A DNA stretch of 64,000 nt from assembly GCA_965220825.1 (NCBI GenBank), contig OZ244839.1, positions 682,001 through 746,000 on the forward strand, given 5' to 3'. The DNA comes from G965220825 sp965220825 (GTDB lineage: Bacteria; Pseudomonadota; Alphaproteobacteria; UBA828). The position numbers and the translations under genes are program-made. A model generated the notes under the pieces. That model was not told the origin of the DNA and made no database searches. It was given only the letters and a program-made list of their open reading frames with translations. Of this stretch, positions 35,404 to 44,799 are shown piece by piece; the first letter of the stretch is position 1; each line of letters starts with the position of its first letter.

Positions 35404-36237
35404 TTGCCGCCGGGCGCCGCAACGCCGGATGACGACGCTCCGGCGGATAGTGGAGCGCTGATCCGCATCGAGAATCTGCACAAGCACTTCGGCGGGATCC
35501 GGGCCGTCGACGGTGTGGATCTGGAGATCGCCCAAGGCTCGATTACCGGCCTGATCGGCCCTAACGGGGCCGGCAAGACCACGCTCTTCAACGTCATCGC
35601 AGGCGTTCATGAGCCGTCCGGCGGGCGGGTCTATCTGCGCGATTCGGACGTGACCGGGTTGAAGCCCCACGAGCTCTTTCACCGGGGTGTGGTTCGAACC
35701 TTCCAGATCGCCCACGAGTTCACGACTCTTACGGTCCTCGAGAACCTGATGGCCGTGCCGAGCGGCCAGGCGGGGGAAAGCCTCCTCGGCGCCTGGCTCC
35801 AACGCGGCCGCGTGCGCGCACAGGAGCGGGAAATCCGCTGGCGGGCCCAGGACGTGATGGAGTTCCTCAAGCTGGACGGCCTCGCCCATGAGAGGGCCGG
35901 CTCGCTCTCCGGAGGTCAGAAAAAGCTTCTCGAGCTCGGTCGGACCATGATGGCCGAGCCCAGCATCGTCCTGCTCGACGAAGTGGGGGCGGGCGTGAAC
36001 CGGACGCTCCTGCGAAGCATCGGAGACGCCATCCTCCGGCTCAACCGGGAGCACGGCTATACCTTTTGCATGATCGAGCATGACATGGATTTCATCTCGC
36101 GCCTCTGCGAGCCCGTGGTCGTCATGGCGGAAGGCGCGATCCTCACACAGGGCTCCGCCGAGGCCGTGAAGGCCGACCCGCGGGTGATCGAAGCCTATCT
36201 CGGTCGGCGCGCGGAGCGCGGTGCGCCGCCCTCATGA
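35404..36237 (+). CDS. livG: ABC transporter ATPase LivG
   Basis: A 277-residue nucleotide-binding subunit with Walker A GPNGAGKT, the LivG-specific RTFQIAHEFTTLTVLENLM, ABC signature LSGGQKKLLELGR and Walker B IVLLDEVGAGVN. The usual DEP is DEV here, but the catalytic Glu is kept. No ATG fits this frame; TTG at 35404 is the best visible start, with no convincing ribosome-binding site, so translation may be coupled to the binding-protein gene 36 bp upstream. The stop overlaps livF as ATGA. Confidence 0.88.
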   Translation: MPPGAATPDDDAPADSGALIRIENLHKHFGGIRAVDGVDLEIAQGSITGLIGPNGAGKTTLFNVIAGVHEPSGGRVYLRDSDVTGLKPHELFHRGVVRTFQIAHEFTTLTVLENLMAVPSGQAGESLLGAWLQRGRVRAQEREIRWRAQDVMEFLKLDGLAHERAGSLSGGQKKLLELGRTMMAEPSIVLLDEVGAGVNRTLLRSIGDAILRLNREHGYTFCMIEHDMDFISRLCEPVVVMAEGAILTQGSAEAVKADPRVIEAYLGRRAERGAPPS

Positions 36238-36938
36238 GCTTTCTGCTCGGCGAGGGAATGACCGGCGGCTATGGCGGCGTGGACATCATTCACGCATGCA
36301 CCGTCGCCGTGGAGCGCGGCGAGGTGGCCGTTATCGTGGGGCCCAACGGCGCGGGCAAATCGACCGCCATGCGGGCCATCTTCGGCATGATCGCGCTGCG
36401 TGAGGGCACCGTCCGGCTGGGTGGCAAGGACATCACGAAAAAGAGCCCGCAGGAGCGCGTCCGCCACGGCATGGCTTTCGTCCCCCAGGAACGGAACGTC
36501 TTCACCGGAATGACGGTGGAGGAGAATCTCGAAATGGGGGCCTATATCCGAAAGGACGATATTGCCGACACCATGGCGCAGGTCTTCGACCTGTTCCCGG
36601 TGCTGAAGGAAAAGCGCAAGCAGGCCGCCGGCGAGCTTTCAGGCGGGCAGCGCCAGCAGGTTGCGGTCGGACGGGCGCTGATGACCAGGCCCACTCTCTT
36701 GATGTTGGACGAGCCGACCGCGGGTGTCGCCCCGGTGGTCATGGACGAGCTGTTCGACAGGATTCTCGAAATCAAGGCGGCCGATATCGCGATCCTCATG
36801 GTCGAGCAGAACGCCGCTCAGGCGCTCGCCATTGCCGACAAGGGCTACGTGCTCGTGAACGGGCGCAACCGACACACCGATTCGGGCAAGGTTCTGCTGG
36901 CCGACCCCGAAGTGCGCAGGTCCTTCCTCGGTGGCTAG
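36234..36938 (+). CDS. livF: ABC transporter ATPase LivF
   Basis: A 234-residue ATPase partner of LivG. Walker A GPNGAGKS, the LivF-type PQERNVFTGMTVEENLEMG, signature LSGGQRQQVAVGRALM and Walker B LLMLDEPTAGVAP are intact. It energises import through LivHM. It starts in a four-base overlap with livG and ends 6 bp before livH. Confidence 0.93.
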   Translation: MSFLLGEGMTGGYGGVDIIHACTVAVERGEVAVIVGPNGAGKSTAMRAIFGMIALREGTVRLGGKDITKKSPQERVRHGMAFVPQERNVFTGMTVEENLEMGAYIRKDDIADTMAQVFDLFPVLKEKRKQAAGELSGGQRQQVAVGRALMTRPTLLMLDEPTAGVAPVVMDELFDRILEIKAADIAILMVEQNAAQALAIADKGYVLVNGRNRHTDSGKVLLADPEVRRSFLGG

Positions 36939-36944
36939 ACGGCA

Positions 36945-37958
36945 ATGACGGATATCGCCAACGCACTCGTCCTGTTGGCGAACTATGTCATCGTTCCCGG
37001 CATCGCTTACGGATCCCAGCTCGCGCTGGGCGCGCTCAGCGTTACGCTGATCTACGGAATCCTGCGCTTCGCCGACTTCGCTTTCGGCAACATGATGGCG
37101 TTCGGCGCCATGTTCACGCTCATCGCGACATGGTGGTTGCAGGGCATGGGCGTGGGCATTGCACCGCTGCCGACCGCGCTCCTCGCATTGCCGTTCGGCG
37201 TGCTCGCCGCCGTCGGCGCCGCTCTCGCCACCGACCGTCTCGTCTATCGCTTCTACCGGCGCCGGAAGAGCAGTTCGGTGATTTTCATGATCGCGTCGGT
37301 TGGTGTGATGTTCGTGCTTGGCGGCGTCGTGCGCTTCGTCCTCGGGCCCGACGACCGGCGCATGGCGGACGGGGCGCGGTTCCTCGTCAAGGCATCGGAG
37401 TTCAAGGTCGCGACCGGCCTCAAGGAGGGCCTTTCCCTGAAGCTCTCCCAGGGCCTCACCGTCGTCGTCACCGTACTGGCGGTGGTCTGTCTGTTCTGGT
37501 TTTTGCGGAAGACCCGCGCCGGAAAGGCCATGCGAGCCTATTCGGACAATGAGGATCTGGCTTTGCTCTCCGGGGTAAGTCCGGATCGGGTGGTGTTCTA
37601 TGCGTGGCTTATCGCGGCCTCTCTCGCGGCCGTCGCCGGCACCATGTACGGCATCGACAAGAGCTTCAAACCGTTCACCTACTTCCAGCTTCTGCTGCCT
37701 GTTTTCGCCGCGGCGATCCTTGGCGGTATCGGCCATCCCGTCGGCGCGGTCGTCGGCGGTTTCGTCGTCGCGTTCTCCGAGGTGACGGTGACATACGCCT
37801 ACCGGAAGTTCCTGAAATATCTGCTTCCCGAGAGCTGGGAGCCTGGGGGCCTCATGCAGCTCCTTTCCACCGACTACAAATTCGCGGTCTCCTTCGCAAT
37901 TCTGGTGGTGATGTTGCTGGTTCGGCCCACCGGCCTCTTCCGTGGGCGGGTGCTGTGA
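36945..37958 (+). CDS. livH: ABC transporter permease LivH
   Basis: The 337-residue inner-membrane permease shows about eight helices and LivH landmarks: YGSQLALGALSVTLIYGILR, the FADFAFGNMMAFGAMF segment, and FAAAILGGIGHPVGAVVGGF near the end, which forms the EAA-like coupling region. The family substrate is a branched-chain or related amino acid. The stop overlaps livM as GTGA. Confidence 0.92.
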   Translation: MTDIANALVLLANYVIVPGIAYGSQLALGALSVTLIYGILRFADFAFGNMMAFGAMFTLIATWWLQGMGVGIAPLPTALLALPFGVLAAVGAALATDRLVYRFYRRRKSSSVIFMIASVGVMFVLGGVVRFVLGPDDRRMADGARFLVKASEFKVATGLKEGLSLKLSQGLTVVVTVLAVVCLFWFLRKTRAGKAMRAYSDNEDLALLSGVSPDRVVFYAWLIAASLAAVAGTMYGIDKSFKPFTYFQLLLPVFAAAILGGIGHPVGAVVGGFVVAFSEVTVTYAYRKFLKYLLPESWEPGGLMQLLSTDYKFAVSFAILVVMLLVRPTGLFRGRVL

Positions 37959-39274
37959 CGTCCGGCCTGCGCAGCCCGCTGCTGTTCAGCGCAATGGCGG
38001 CGCTGCTCGTTGCGGTGGGGGTTTCCCAGTCCTGGGGGGTGAGCCTCTCGATCCTCAATCTGTGCCTGATCTCGGCCATCATGGCGCTCGGGCTCAACAT
38101 CCAGTGGGGCTATGCGGGCCTCCTCAATGTGGGGGTGATGGGCTTCGCGGCGCTGGGCGGCCTCGCCGGCGTGCTGATCTCGCAGTCGCCGGTGCCGGAG
38201 GCCGTGGCCGCGGGCGGGGCGGGCATGGCCTATGCGCTTCTGCTCGCCCTTGGCACCGTGGTTCTCGTGCTGCTGGTGCGGCGTTTCATGCCCAGGGGGA
38301 ACCTTCGCCTCGCGGCGACGACGGTCCTGCTGGTGGCCGGGTTCTTCCTCGTCCGCTCCTTCTTCGATCCGGCGGTGGTGGCGATCGAGCGGGTGGACAG
38401 CGCAAAGACCGGCTATCTGGGCGGTGCGGGCTTGCCCATCGTCCTTTCCTGGTTGGTGGGCGGCCTGCTGGCCGGCGGCGCGGCGTGGCTCATCGGGAAG
38501 GTCTCGCTCGGCCTGCGGTCGGACTATTTCGCCATCGCGACCCTCGGCATTTCCGAAATCGTCATCGCCGTGGTCAAGAACGAGGACTGGCTCGCGCGGG
38601 GCGTCAAGAACGTGACGGGCCTCGACCGGCCCGTACCCTACGAAATCGACCTGCAGGAGAGCGTGTGGTTCCCCGCAATGGCGGAGTGGTTGGGCACGGA
38701 TCCGCTCGAGGGATCGAGCATTTTCGTGAAGCTCTGCTATGCGCTTCTTTTCGCGCTGGTTCTGGGGGTGATCCTTTGGCTTGCCGAGCGGGCGCGCCGC
38801 TCGCCCTGGGGCCGCATGATGCGCGCCATCCGCGATAACGAGGCCGCCGCCGCCGCCATGGGCAAGGACGTGACCTGGCGGCATCTGCAGGTTTTCGTAC
38901 TCGGCGCCGCGGTAATGGGAATCGCCGGCGCCATGTTGACGACGCTGGACGGACAGTTCACGCCGGGGAGCTACCAGCCCCTGCGCTTTACCTTCCTCAT
39001 CTGGGTGATGGTGATCGTGGGCGGGTCGGGCAACAATTGGGGCGCGGTGCTCGGCGGCTTTCTCGTCTGGTTCGCATGGGTGGAGGCGGAGCCCGCCGGC
39101 TTGTGGGTGATGGAGCAGGTGACCGCGGGCCTTGCCGAGGGCGATCCGCTCCGCGCGCATCTCCTGCGCAGCGCGCCCTATATGCGCCTCGTGGTGATGG
39201 GGCTGGTTCTGCTCCTGGTGCTGCGCTTCAGCCCCAGGGGCCTGATCCCTGAGCCGGGCGGCACGCGGCGGTGA
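37955..39274 (+). CDS. livM: ABC transporter permease LivM
   Basis: A 439-residue permease with the LivM core YAGLLNVGVMGFAALGG, the YFAIATLGISEIVIAVVKNE stretch and WGRMMRAIRDNEAAAAAMGKDV. It is longer than most LivM proteins; the extra length is an inserted pair of hydrophobic helices around residues 80-140. GTG at 37955 overlaps the livH stop. It closes the five-gene importer operon (binding protein, livG, livF, livH, livM), an order unlike that of E. coli. Confidence 0.92.
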   Translation: MTSGLRSPLLFSAMAALLVAVGVSQSWGVSLSILNLCLISAIMALGLNIQWGYAGLLNVGVMGFAALGGLAGVLISQSPVPEAVAAGGAGMAYALLLALGTVVLVLLVRRFMPRGNLRLAATTVLLVAGFFLVRSFFDPAVVAIERVDSAKTGYLGGAGLPIVLSWLVGGLLAGGAAWLIGKVSLGLRSDYFAIATLGISEIVIAVVKNEDWLARGVKNVTGLDRPVPYEIDLQESVWFPAMAEWLGTDPLEGSSIFVKLCYALLFALVLGVILWLAERARRSPWGRMMRAIRDNEAAAAAMGKDVTWRHLQVFVLGAAVMGIAGAMLTTLDGQFTPGSYQPLRFTFLIWVMVIVGGSGNNWGAVLGGFLVWFAWVEAEPAGLWVMEQVTAGLAEGDPLRAHLLRSAPYMRLVVMGLVLLLVLRFSPRGLIPEPGGTRR

Positions 39275-39302
39275 GCCGCCTTGCCGGCCATGCGCCCGGT
39301 GT

Positions 39303-39320
39303 CCCTATGGCGCTATAGGG
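39303..39320. other. Short hairpin between convergent genes
   Basis: CCCTAT and ATAGGG pair around a six-base centre between livM and the convergent oxidoreductase gene, overlapping the latter's stop codon. It could slow transcription from both sides, but there is no T-run, so a terminator call is weak. Confidence 0.3.
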
Positions 39321-39960
39321 TGTCCAACGCGTCGGCGATGGGTATTTCGCCGTCGATCATCTCGAAGCACTTCTCGATGGTGTTGTCCATCCTTACGCAT
39401 TCGACCAGCACGCGGGCGACGTTCTCCCGGCTTACGGCGTGGGTTTCCTTGGCGATGGGGCCGAGGTCGTCCCCGATCGCGATGGCGCCGCTGCCGGGCT
39501 CGTTCGTGAGAAAGCCCGGACGGACGATGGTGTAGTCGAGCCCGCTCTCGCGCAAATGGCGGTCGGCGACGGCCTTCGCCCCGAAATAGTGATGCAGGCT
39601 CTCCGGTCCGCGTTCCGGCTTGTCCACGGCGATGCTGCTCAGCATGACGAAGCGGCGGACATTAATGCGGACACAGGTGTCGATCATGGCCATGGCGCCG
39701 TTCTGGTCCACATCGATGGTCTTCTCGGGCCCGGTCTTCGAGCCGGAGCCCGCGGCAAAGATGGCGCCGCGGCATTCGCGGATGGCGTAGCCCACCGGCT
39801 TTTCCAGATCGCCGATGCGGCATTCCGCGCCGAGCGCCTCCAGCGCTGCCCGTTGGGCGATGTCCCGAATCATCGCGACCGGCTCATGGCCGGCGTCCTT
39901 GAGCAGCCGCAGGACGATCCGTCCCGTCAGTCCGTTCGCTCCGGCAACCGCGATCCGCAT
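39313..39960 (-). CDS. NAD(P)-binding atypical short-chain dehydrogenase
   Basis: A 215-residue Rossmann protein of the SDR_a5/NmrA-like type. The nucleotide loop is AGANGLTGRIVLRLL, followed by the GDLEKPVGYAIRECRGAIFAAGS strand and a Y-x-x-x-K-like YFGAKAVADRHLRESGLDYTIVRPG. Such proteins act as reductases, epimerases or redox sensors, and the substrate is unknown. It is convergent with livM. Confidence 0.85.
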   Translation of the reverse strand: MRIAVAGANGLTGRIVLRLLKDAGHEPVAMIRDIAQRAALEALGAECRIGDLEKPVGYAIRECRGAIFAAGSGSKTGPEKTIDVDQNGAMAMIDTCVRINVRRFVMLSSIAVDKPERGPESLHHYFGAKAVADRHLRESGLDYTIVRPGFLTNEPGSGAIAIGDDLGPIAKETHAVSRENVARVLVECVRMDNTIEKCFEMIDGEIPIADALDTL

Positions 39961-40116
39961 CGTTACCGTCCCTTACTGTTGTGTGCACCGAACGTTGCAA
40001 TTATGGCGGCTTGCCATTGCCATTGCACATTGCCGCTCGCGCCCGAGCGGGGCCCATCGTCTCTTGCCCGCCGGAGGCAGGGTGCCTATCAAGACGTGGG
40101 CGCAAGGGAGAACGCC

Positions 40117-41397
<1,281 letters not shown>

Positions 41398-41431
41398 GGC
41401 GGAGACGCGGGCGTAGCGGAGAAGCCCATGA

Positions 41432-42568
41432 TCAGCGCAGGGTAAAGCGGAAGGGAACGGTCACCCGGTCGACATTGCGGGGCGGTTGCAGCAACGCCCG
41501 CGTGTCCTTGAGCATTCTGAGAACGCCCTCATCCAATACGTTGTGGCCACTGCTTTTTTCTATTCCCATTTCCAGAATATTTCCGTTCTCGTCGATCCGG
41601 AAATAAATGAGAACCGTGCCCTCCAGACGGCGCTCTCTTGCGCGTCGGGGATATTCCGTAAAGTTGTTCGAAAACCATTCCTCCAGCTTCGCCCCATATT
41701 CGCTTGCGGCTTGTCCGGACCGGTCCACCGATTGCACGACCGCTCTTTTCACCGTCGACTCCGTAACGTCCTCTGGTGCCGGACCGGACTCGACAGGCTG
41801 AACCGCGCGCGGCGGGGCGGGGACGGGCGCCTCGGCAATCGGCGCCTCCACTGGTTTTGCGGAGGCGGGTGCGAGGGCGGCCACCGGCGTGGTCTCCGCC
41901 ACCTTCCTGGGTGTGGCGCCCGGGACGATCACGGCGTCCGCCACCTGTTGCGGCTCAAGGGGTGGTACGGTTTGGACCGGTGCCGGTTCTGCCAAGGCCG
42001 GGGCTTCCGCAGGCCGTTGCGGCGGAGGCGCCGGCGCAACGCTTCGAACCGCGTCGGGTATTTCCGGGGTGCTCTGTTCGACAGGCTGCTGCATGGTCGC
42101 CTCGACGATGTCCGGTGCGTCCGGCGGAACCGTTTCGGCGACCGCGACCACCGCGGGCTTTACGGTTTCCCGGGTGTCGGGCGGGGCGGCTTGCACGGTT
42201 TCAACCGCTTGCACCGGGCTCGGGAGAACGGCTTGCGCGTGATCCACCATGTCCACGATCTCGACGGCGTCCACCGGCTCCGGCGGCGCCTGCCGGATCA
42301 TGTCGGCGGATCTCACCGTTTCCGGCGTTATGGGGCGCGCGGTCGGGGGCGGGGAGTCGGAGACCCGGGCCTCGGGGACCTCCGTACTCGCCTCCGCCAC
42401 GTCGCTGGATGCGGGGGCGAACGCAGCGAGCGATAGTGCGGTGGGCGGTGCTTCGACGGGTTCGTCCTCGGAGGTCGCGGGCTTCCATACCACCGCAGCC
42501 ACCAGGGCGGCGTGAATCAGCAGGGCGCCTGAGAACGCGATCGCCCAGCGATGCGCCGCGCTTGGCAT
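41432..42568 (-). CDS. tonB: TonB-like energy transducer
   Basis: A 378-residue protein with one N-terminal membrane helix (about 8-26, WAIAFSGALLIHAALVAAVV), a long Pro/Ala/Val/Glu-rich periplasmic spacer (about 30-290) and a C-terminal TonB domain (YPRRARERRLEGTVLIYFRI ... LDEGVLRMLKD). It would carry energy from ExbBD to the outer membrane receptor encoded nearby. The last coding part is low in GC (22 of 60 bases in 41551-41610). ATG at 42568 overlaps the upstream exbD stop as TGATG. Confidence 0.88.
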   Translation of the reverse strand: MPSAAHRWAIAFSGALLIHAALVAAVVWKPATSEDEPVEAPPTALSLAAFAPASSDVAEASTEVPEARVSDSPPPTARPITPETVRSADMIRQAPPEPVDAVEIVDMVDHAQAVLPSPVQAVETVQAAPPDTRETVKPAVVAVAETVPPDAPDIVEATMQQPVEQSTPEIPDAVRSVAPAPPPQRPAEAPALAEPAPVQTVPPLEPQQVADAVIVPGATPRKVAETTPVAALAPASAKPVEAPIAEAPVPAPPRAVQPVESGPAPEDVTESTVKRAVVQSVDRSGQAASEYGAKLEEWFSNNFTEYPRRARERRLEGTVLIYFRIDENGNILEMGIEKSSGHNVLDEGVLRMLKDTRALLQPPRNVDRVTVPFRFTLR

Positions 42569-42990
42569 CAACCGCCGCCCGGAAGGGTCAGAAGGTCGAG
42601 GCGATCGAGGCCGGCATCGCGCAACAGCTCCATCACGGCAACGACATGCGTCGCATCCGCCATGCCGTCGGCCTTGAAGCGGACTTCAAGCGTGTCGCCA
42701 GCCGCCAGACGGTCCGCGATGGATCGTTTCAATGTCTCGGCGTCGACGAGGACGCCGTCCAGCGCGAGCCGCCCGCCGGGATCCATCAGTATGGTCGTTT
42801 CCTGCGTTTCCGGCGGCTGGCGGGTGGCTGAACGCGGCGGCTCGACCGGGAAGGGCTCGAACGCCGAAAATTGCCCGGCGAGCATGAAGAAGATCAGCAG
42901 CAGGAAGATGATGTTGATCAGCGGCAGGATGCGCTGGTCGTCCGCTCGCCCACGCTGCCGGTCCTTGCCCAGCGAACGGAAATCAGACAT
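42568..42990 (-). CDS. exbD: ExbD/TolR-family proton-channel subunit (second copy)
   Basis: A 140-residue protein with one membrane helix (about 22-42) carrying ILPLINIIFLLLIFFMLAGQF. The family's ion-coupling acidic residue, usually Asp in LTPLIDVVF, is replaced by Asn (LINII) here. A periplasmic domain follows with a Pro-rich PVEPPRSATRQPPETQ linker. The loss of Asp suggests that this copy may be structural instead of proton-carrying. It overlaps the first exbD by 8 bp and tonB by 3 bp. Confidence 0.82.
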   Translation of the reverse strand: MSDFRSLGKDRQRGRADDQRILPLINIIFLLLIFFMLAGQFSAFEPFPVEPPRSATRQPPETQETTILMDPGGRLALDGVLVDAETLKRSIADRLAAGDTLEVRFKADGMADATHVVAVMELLRDAGLDRLDLLTLPGGG

Positions 42991-43414
42991 CCGGGTCGCG
43001 AATCAGCGACAACTCGGCGATTCCCGCCTCCGTGAGCAAATCGAGGATTCGCACCGCCTCCTGCAGCGGAACGCCCGGCGCGGGCTTGACCAGCACCCGC
43101 TGCTCGGGGCGTGCGGCGATATGGTTCTCGATCCCGGCGCGAAGGGCTTGCAACGATACCGCTTCGCCCGAGAGCCGCAGGCCGTCATGACGGACTTCGA
43201 CCAGAAGAGCCCCTTCGACGGAAGAACCGGCCTGCGCCTCGGCCGGGGTGGAAAGGTCTATGGCGCGCCACTCCTCGAAGCTCGACGCCAGCATGAAGAA
43301 GACGAGCAGGATGAAGACGACGTCGATCAGCGGCGTGAGGGTGACGATGGCGCGGCGGCGGCCGGCCCTATTTGCGGTCAGCCGCGCCGATATCGTGGGA
43401 TGGTCCGGGCGCAT
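42983..43414 (-). CDS. exbD: ExbD/TolR-family proton-channel subunit (first copy)
   Basis: A 143-residue protein with the canonical helix VTLTPLIDVVFILLVFFMLAS (about 27-47, shortened here by no residue), including the essential proton-binding Asp. The periplasmic domain ends in AVRILDLLTEAGIAELSLI. With ExbB it forms the motor that powers TonB. ATG at 43414 lies 46 bases inside the end of exbB, so the two genes overlap and their products should be made together. Confidence 0.85.
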   Translation of the reverse strand: MRPDHPTISARLTANRAGRRRAIVTLTPLIDVVFILLVFFMLASSFEEWRAIDLSTPAEAQAGSSVEGALLVEVRHDGLRLSGEAVSLQALRAGIENHIAARPEQRVLVKPAPGVPLQEAVRILDLLTEAGIAELSLIRDPDV

Positions 43415-44102
43415 CGCCCTCAGCTTTGTCGACGTCCCCGGAGAGGTCCACCGTAAAGACCCGGGCGACGGTGCCGTCCATCGCATGGGCGACGCGGTCC
43501 ACGCGCCGTTCCAGCCAGTTGAGAACCACGATCGCCGGGATGGCAACGGCCAATCCCACCGCGGTGGTGAGCAGCGCTTCCCAGATACCGCCGGAGAGGA
43601 TGGAGGGATCCACCCGGTTGCCGGCTGCCTCAAGCCGCTGGAACGCCTCGATCATGCCCAGCACCGTGCCGAACAGGCCGAGAAGCGGCGCGAGCGAGGC
43701 GATCACCTCCAGCGGTCGGAAGCCGCTGCGCAGGGATTCGAGCGCGACGCCGGCATGGCGGAAGACCTCCTCCCGCACCTTCGTTTCCGGCAGGTGCTGA
43801 AGCTTCCCGCGCAGAGCCCGCGCGAGAGTCTCGGCGATCGGATTGCGGCTTCGCTCGACCATCGCGAGGGCCTCGGCGGGCCGACCGACATCGTGGAGCC
43901 GCATGGCCTCCTGCGCCGGCCTCAGGTCGGAGAGCCGCAAGGCGCGGAACTGCCACAGCTTGACGAGAACGATCGTCAACGCCACCACGGACATGGCGAG
44001 CAGGAGGAAGACGACCGGCCCGCCCAGTTCGAGCCATTCCAGCATTCGTTCGGCCACACTCGGTGAGGAAGCGATGGCGAGGTCGGTCGAGTCCGCGCTC
44101 AC
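43368..44102 (-). CDS. exbB: ExbB/TolQ/MotA-family proton-channel protein
   Basis: The 244-residue inner-membrane protein has three helices (about 27-47, 130-152 and 163-187) and the family signature VIASLAPLLGLFGTVLGMIEAF followed by GGIWEALLTTAVGLAVAIPA. It conducts protons with ExbD. GTG at 44102 overlaps the stop of the upstream exported-protein gene as GTGA, implying stoichiometric production. Confidence 0.88.
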   Translation of the reverse strand: MSADSTDLAIASSPSVAERMLEWLELGGPVVFLLLAMSVVALTIVLVKLWQFRALRLSDLRPAQEAMRLHDVGRPAEALAMVERSRNPIAETLARALRGKLQHLPETKVREEVFRHAGVALESLRSGFRPLEVIASLAPLLGLFGTVLGMIEAFQRLEAAGNRVDPSILSGGIWEALLTTAVGLAVAIPAIVVLNWLERRVDRVAHAMDGTVARVFTVDLSGDVDKAEGDAPGPSHDIGAADRK

Positions 44103-44536
44103 TTGATGAAGCCGACCGGGCTTCGCGAACCGGTTTCGACCAGGGAAAGACAGCCCGTCCGTTCACCGCCGTCGTCCACGCAGGCGATGACGTCGTTCAG
44201 AAGCAGACGGCCGATCCGGGGGCAGGGCAGGCCGTCGATGTCGAATACCTTGAGACTGGTTTTGCCGACCGGGAGCGGTGCCGCGTCGACGGCGAGCCGG
44301 TTCGCGATGATGCCGTCGGTATCGAACATCACGAGATCGAGATTGAGGGCCTGGAACCCGGCCTGGGTCTCGTTTTGCACCACCAGATAGGCGCGGCAGG
44401 CCTGGCCGTTATCTTCGAGCTTGTTGAGTTCGACGGTCACGGCCCCATCGGCCGCGCCGGCGCGATCCGCCGCTCCGAGGGCGAGGGCGAGCGCGGCGGC
44501 CGCAGCGATGCATCGAACCGAAGACCCAATGTTCAT
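44099..44536 (-). CDS. Small exported Cys-containing protein coupled to exbB, function unknown
   Basis: A 145-residue protein with a clear signal peptide (IAAAAALALALGAADRAGAA). The mature part is a predicted beta-rich domain with four cysteines (GQACRAY, LPCPRIG, VIACVDD, TGCLSLV) that could form two disulfides in the periplasm. ATG at 44536 is preceded by GAGGAGGACG. Similar small proteins are found beside exbB in some alphaproteobacteria, to my recollection, but I know of no assigned function. It heads a translationally coupled run of five genes ending in tonB. Confidence 0.75.
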   Translation of the reverse strand: MNIGSSVRCIAAAAALALALGAADRAGAADGAVTVELNKLEDNGQACRAYLVVQNETQAGFQALNLDLVMFDTDGIIANRLAVDAAPLPVGKTSLKVFDIDGLPCPRIGRLLLNDVIACVDDGGERTGCLSLVETGSRSPVGFIK

Positions 44537-44799
44537 TCCGTCCTCCTCGCCATGGTCATGGGGCTTTCGCCGCAAGATCGGCTATCCCTATCGTCGGTCC
44601 CGCGCTTTCGCCAGGGATCTCCCTGCGACCGCCACACCGATAGGTGGGAAGGCGGCAGCGGGAGCGCCGCACCGGATCTACGAGCACCCGAACGCGGCGC
44701 TTGGCACTGACGCGTCTGCACGGCCGGTGTTTCGGGCTCTCGCTACGGCGAGTCGCGCTGCGCGTTGCCCCGTCTTGCGGCGCCCGGCGGCTCGCGACC

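Noticed and set aside
39303..39320. Bidirectional Rho-independent terminator
   Set aside because: The stem is only six pairs and no T-run follows on either strand, so it is listed only as a weak hairpin.
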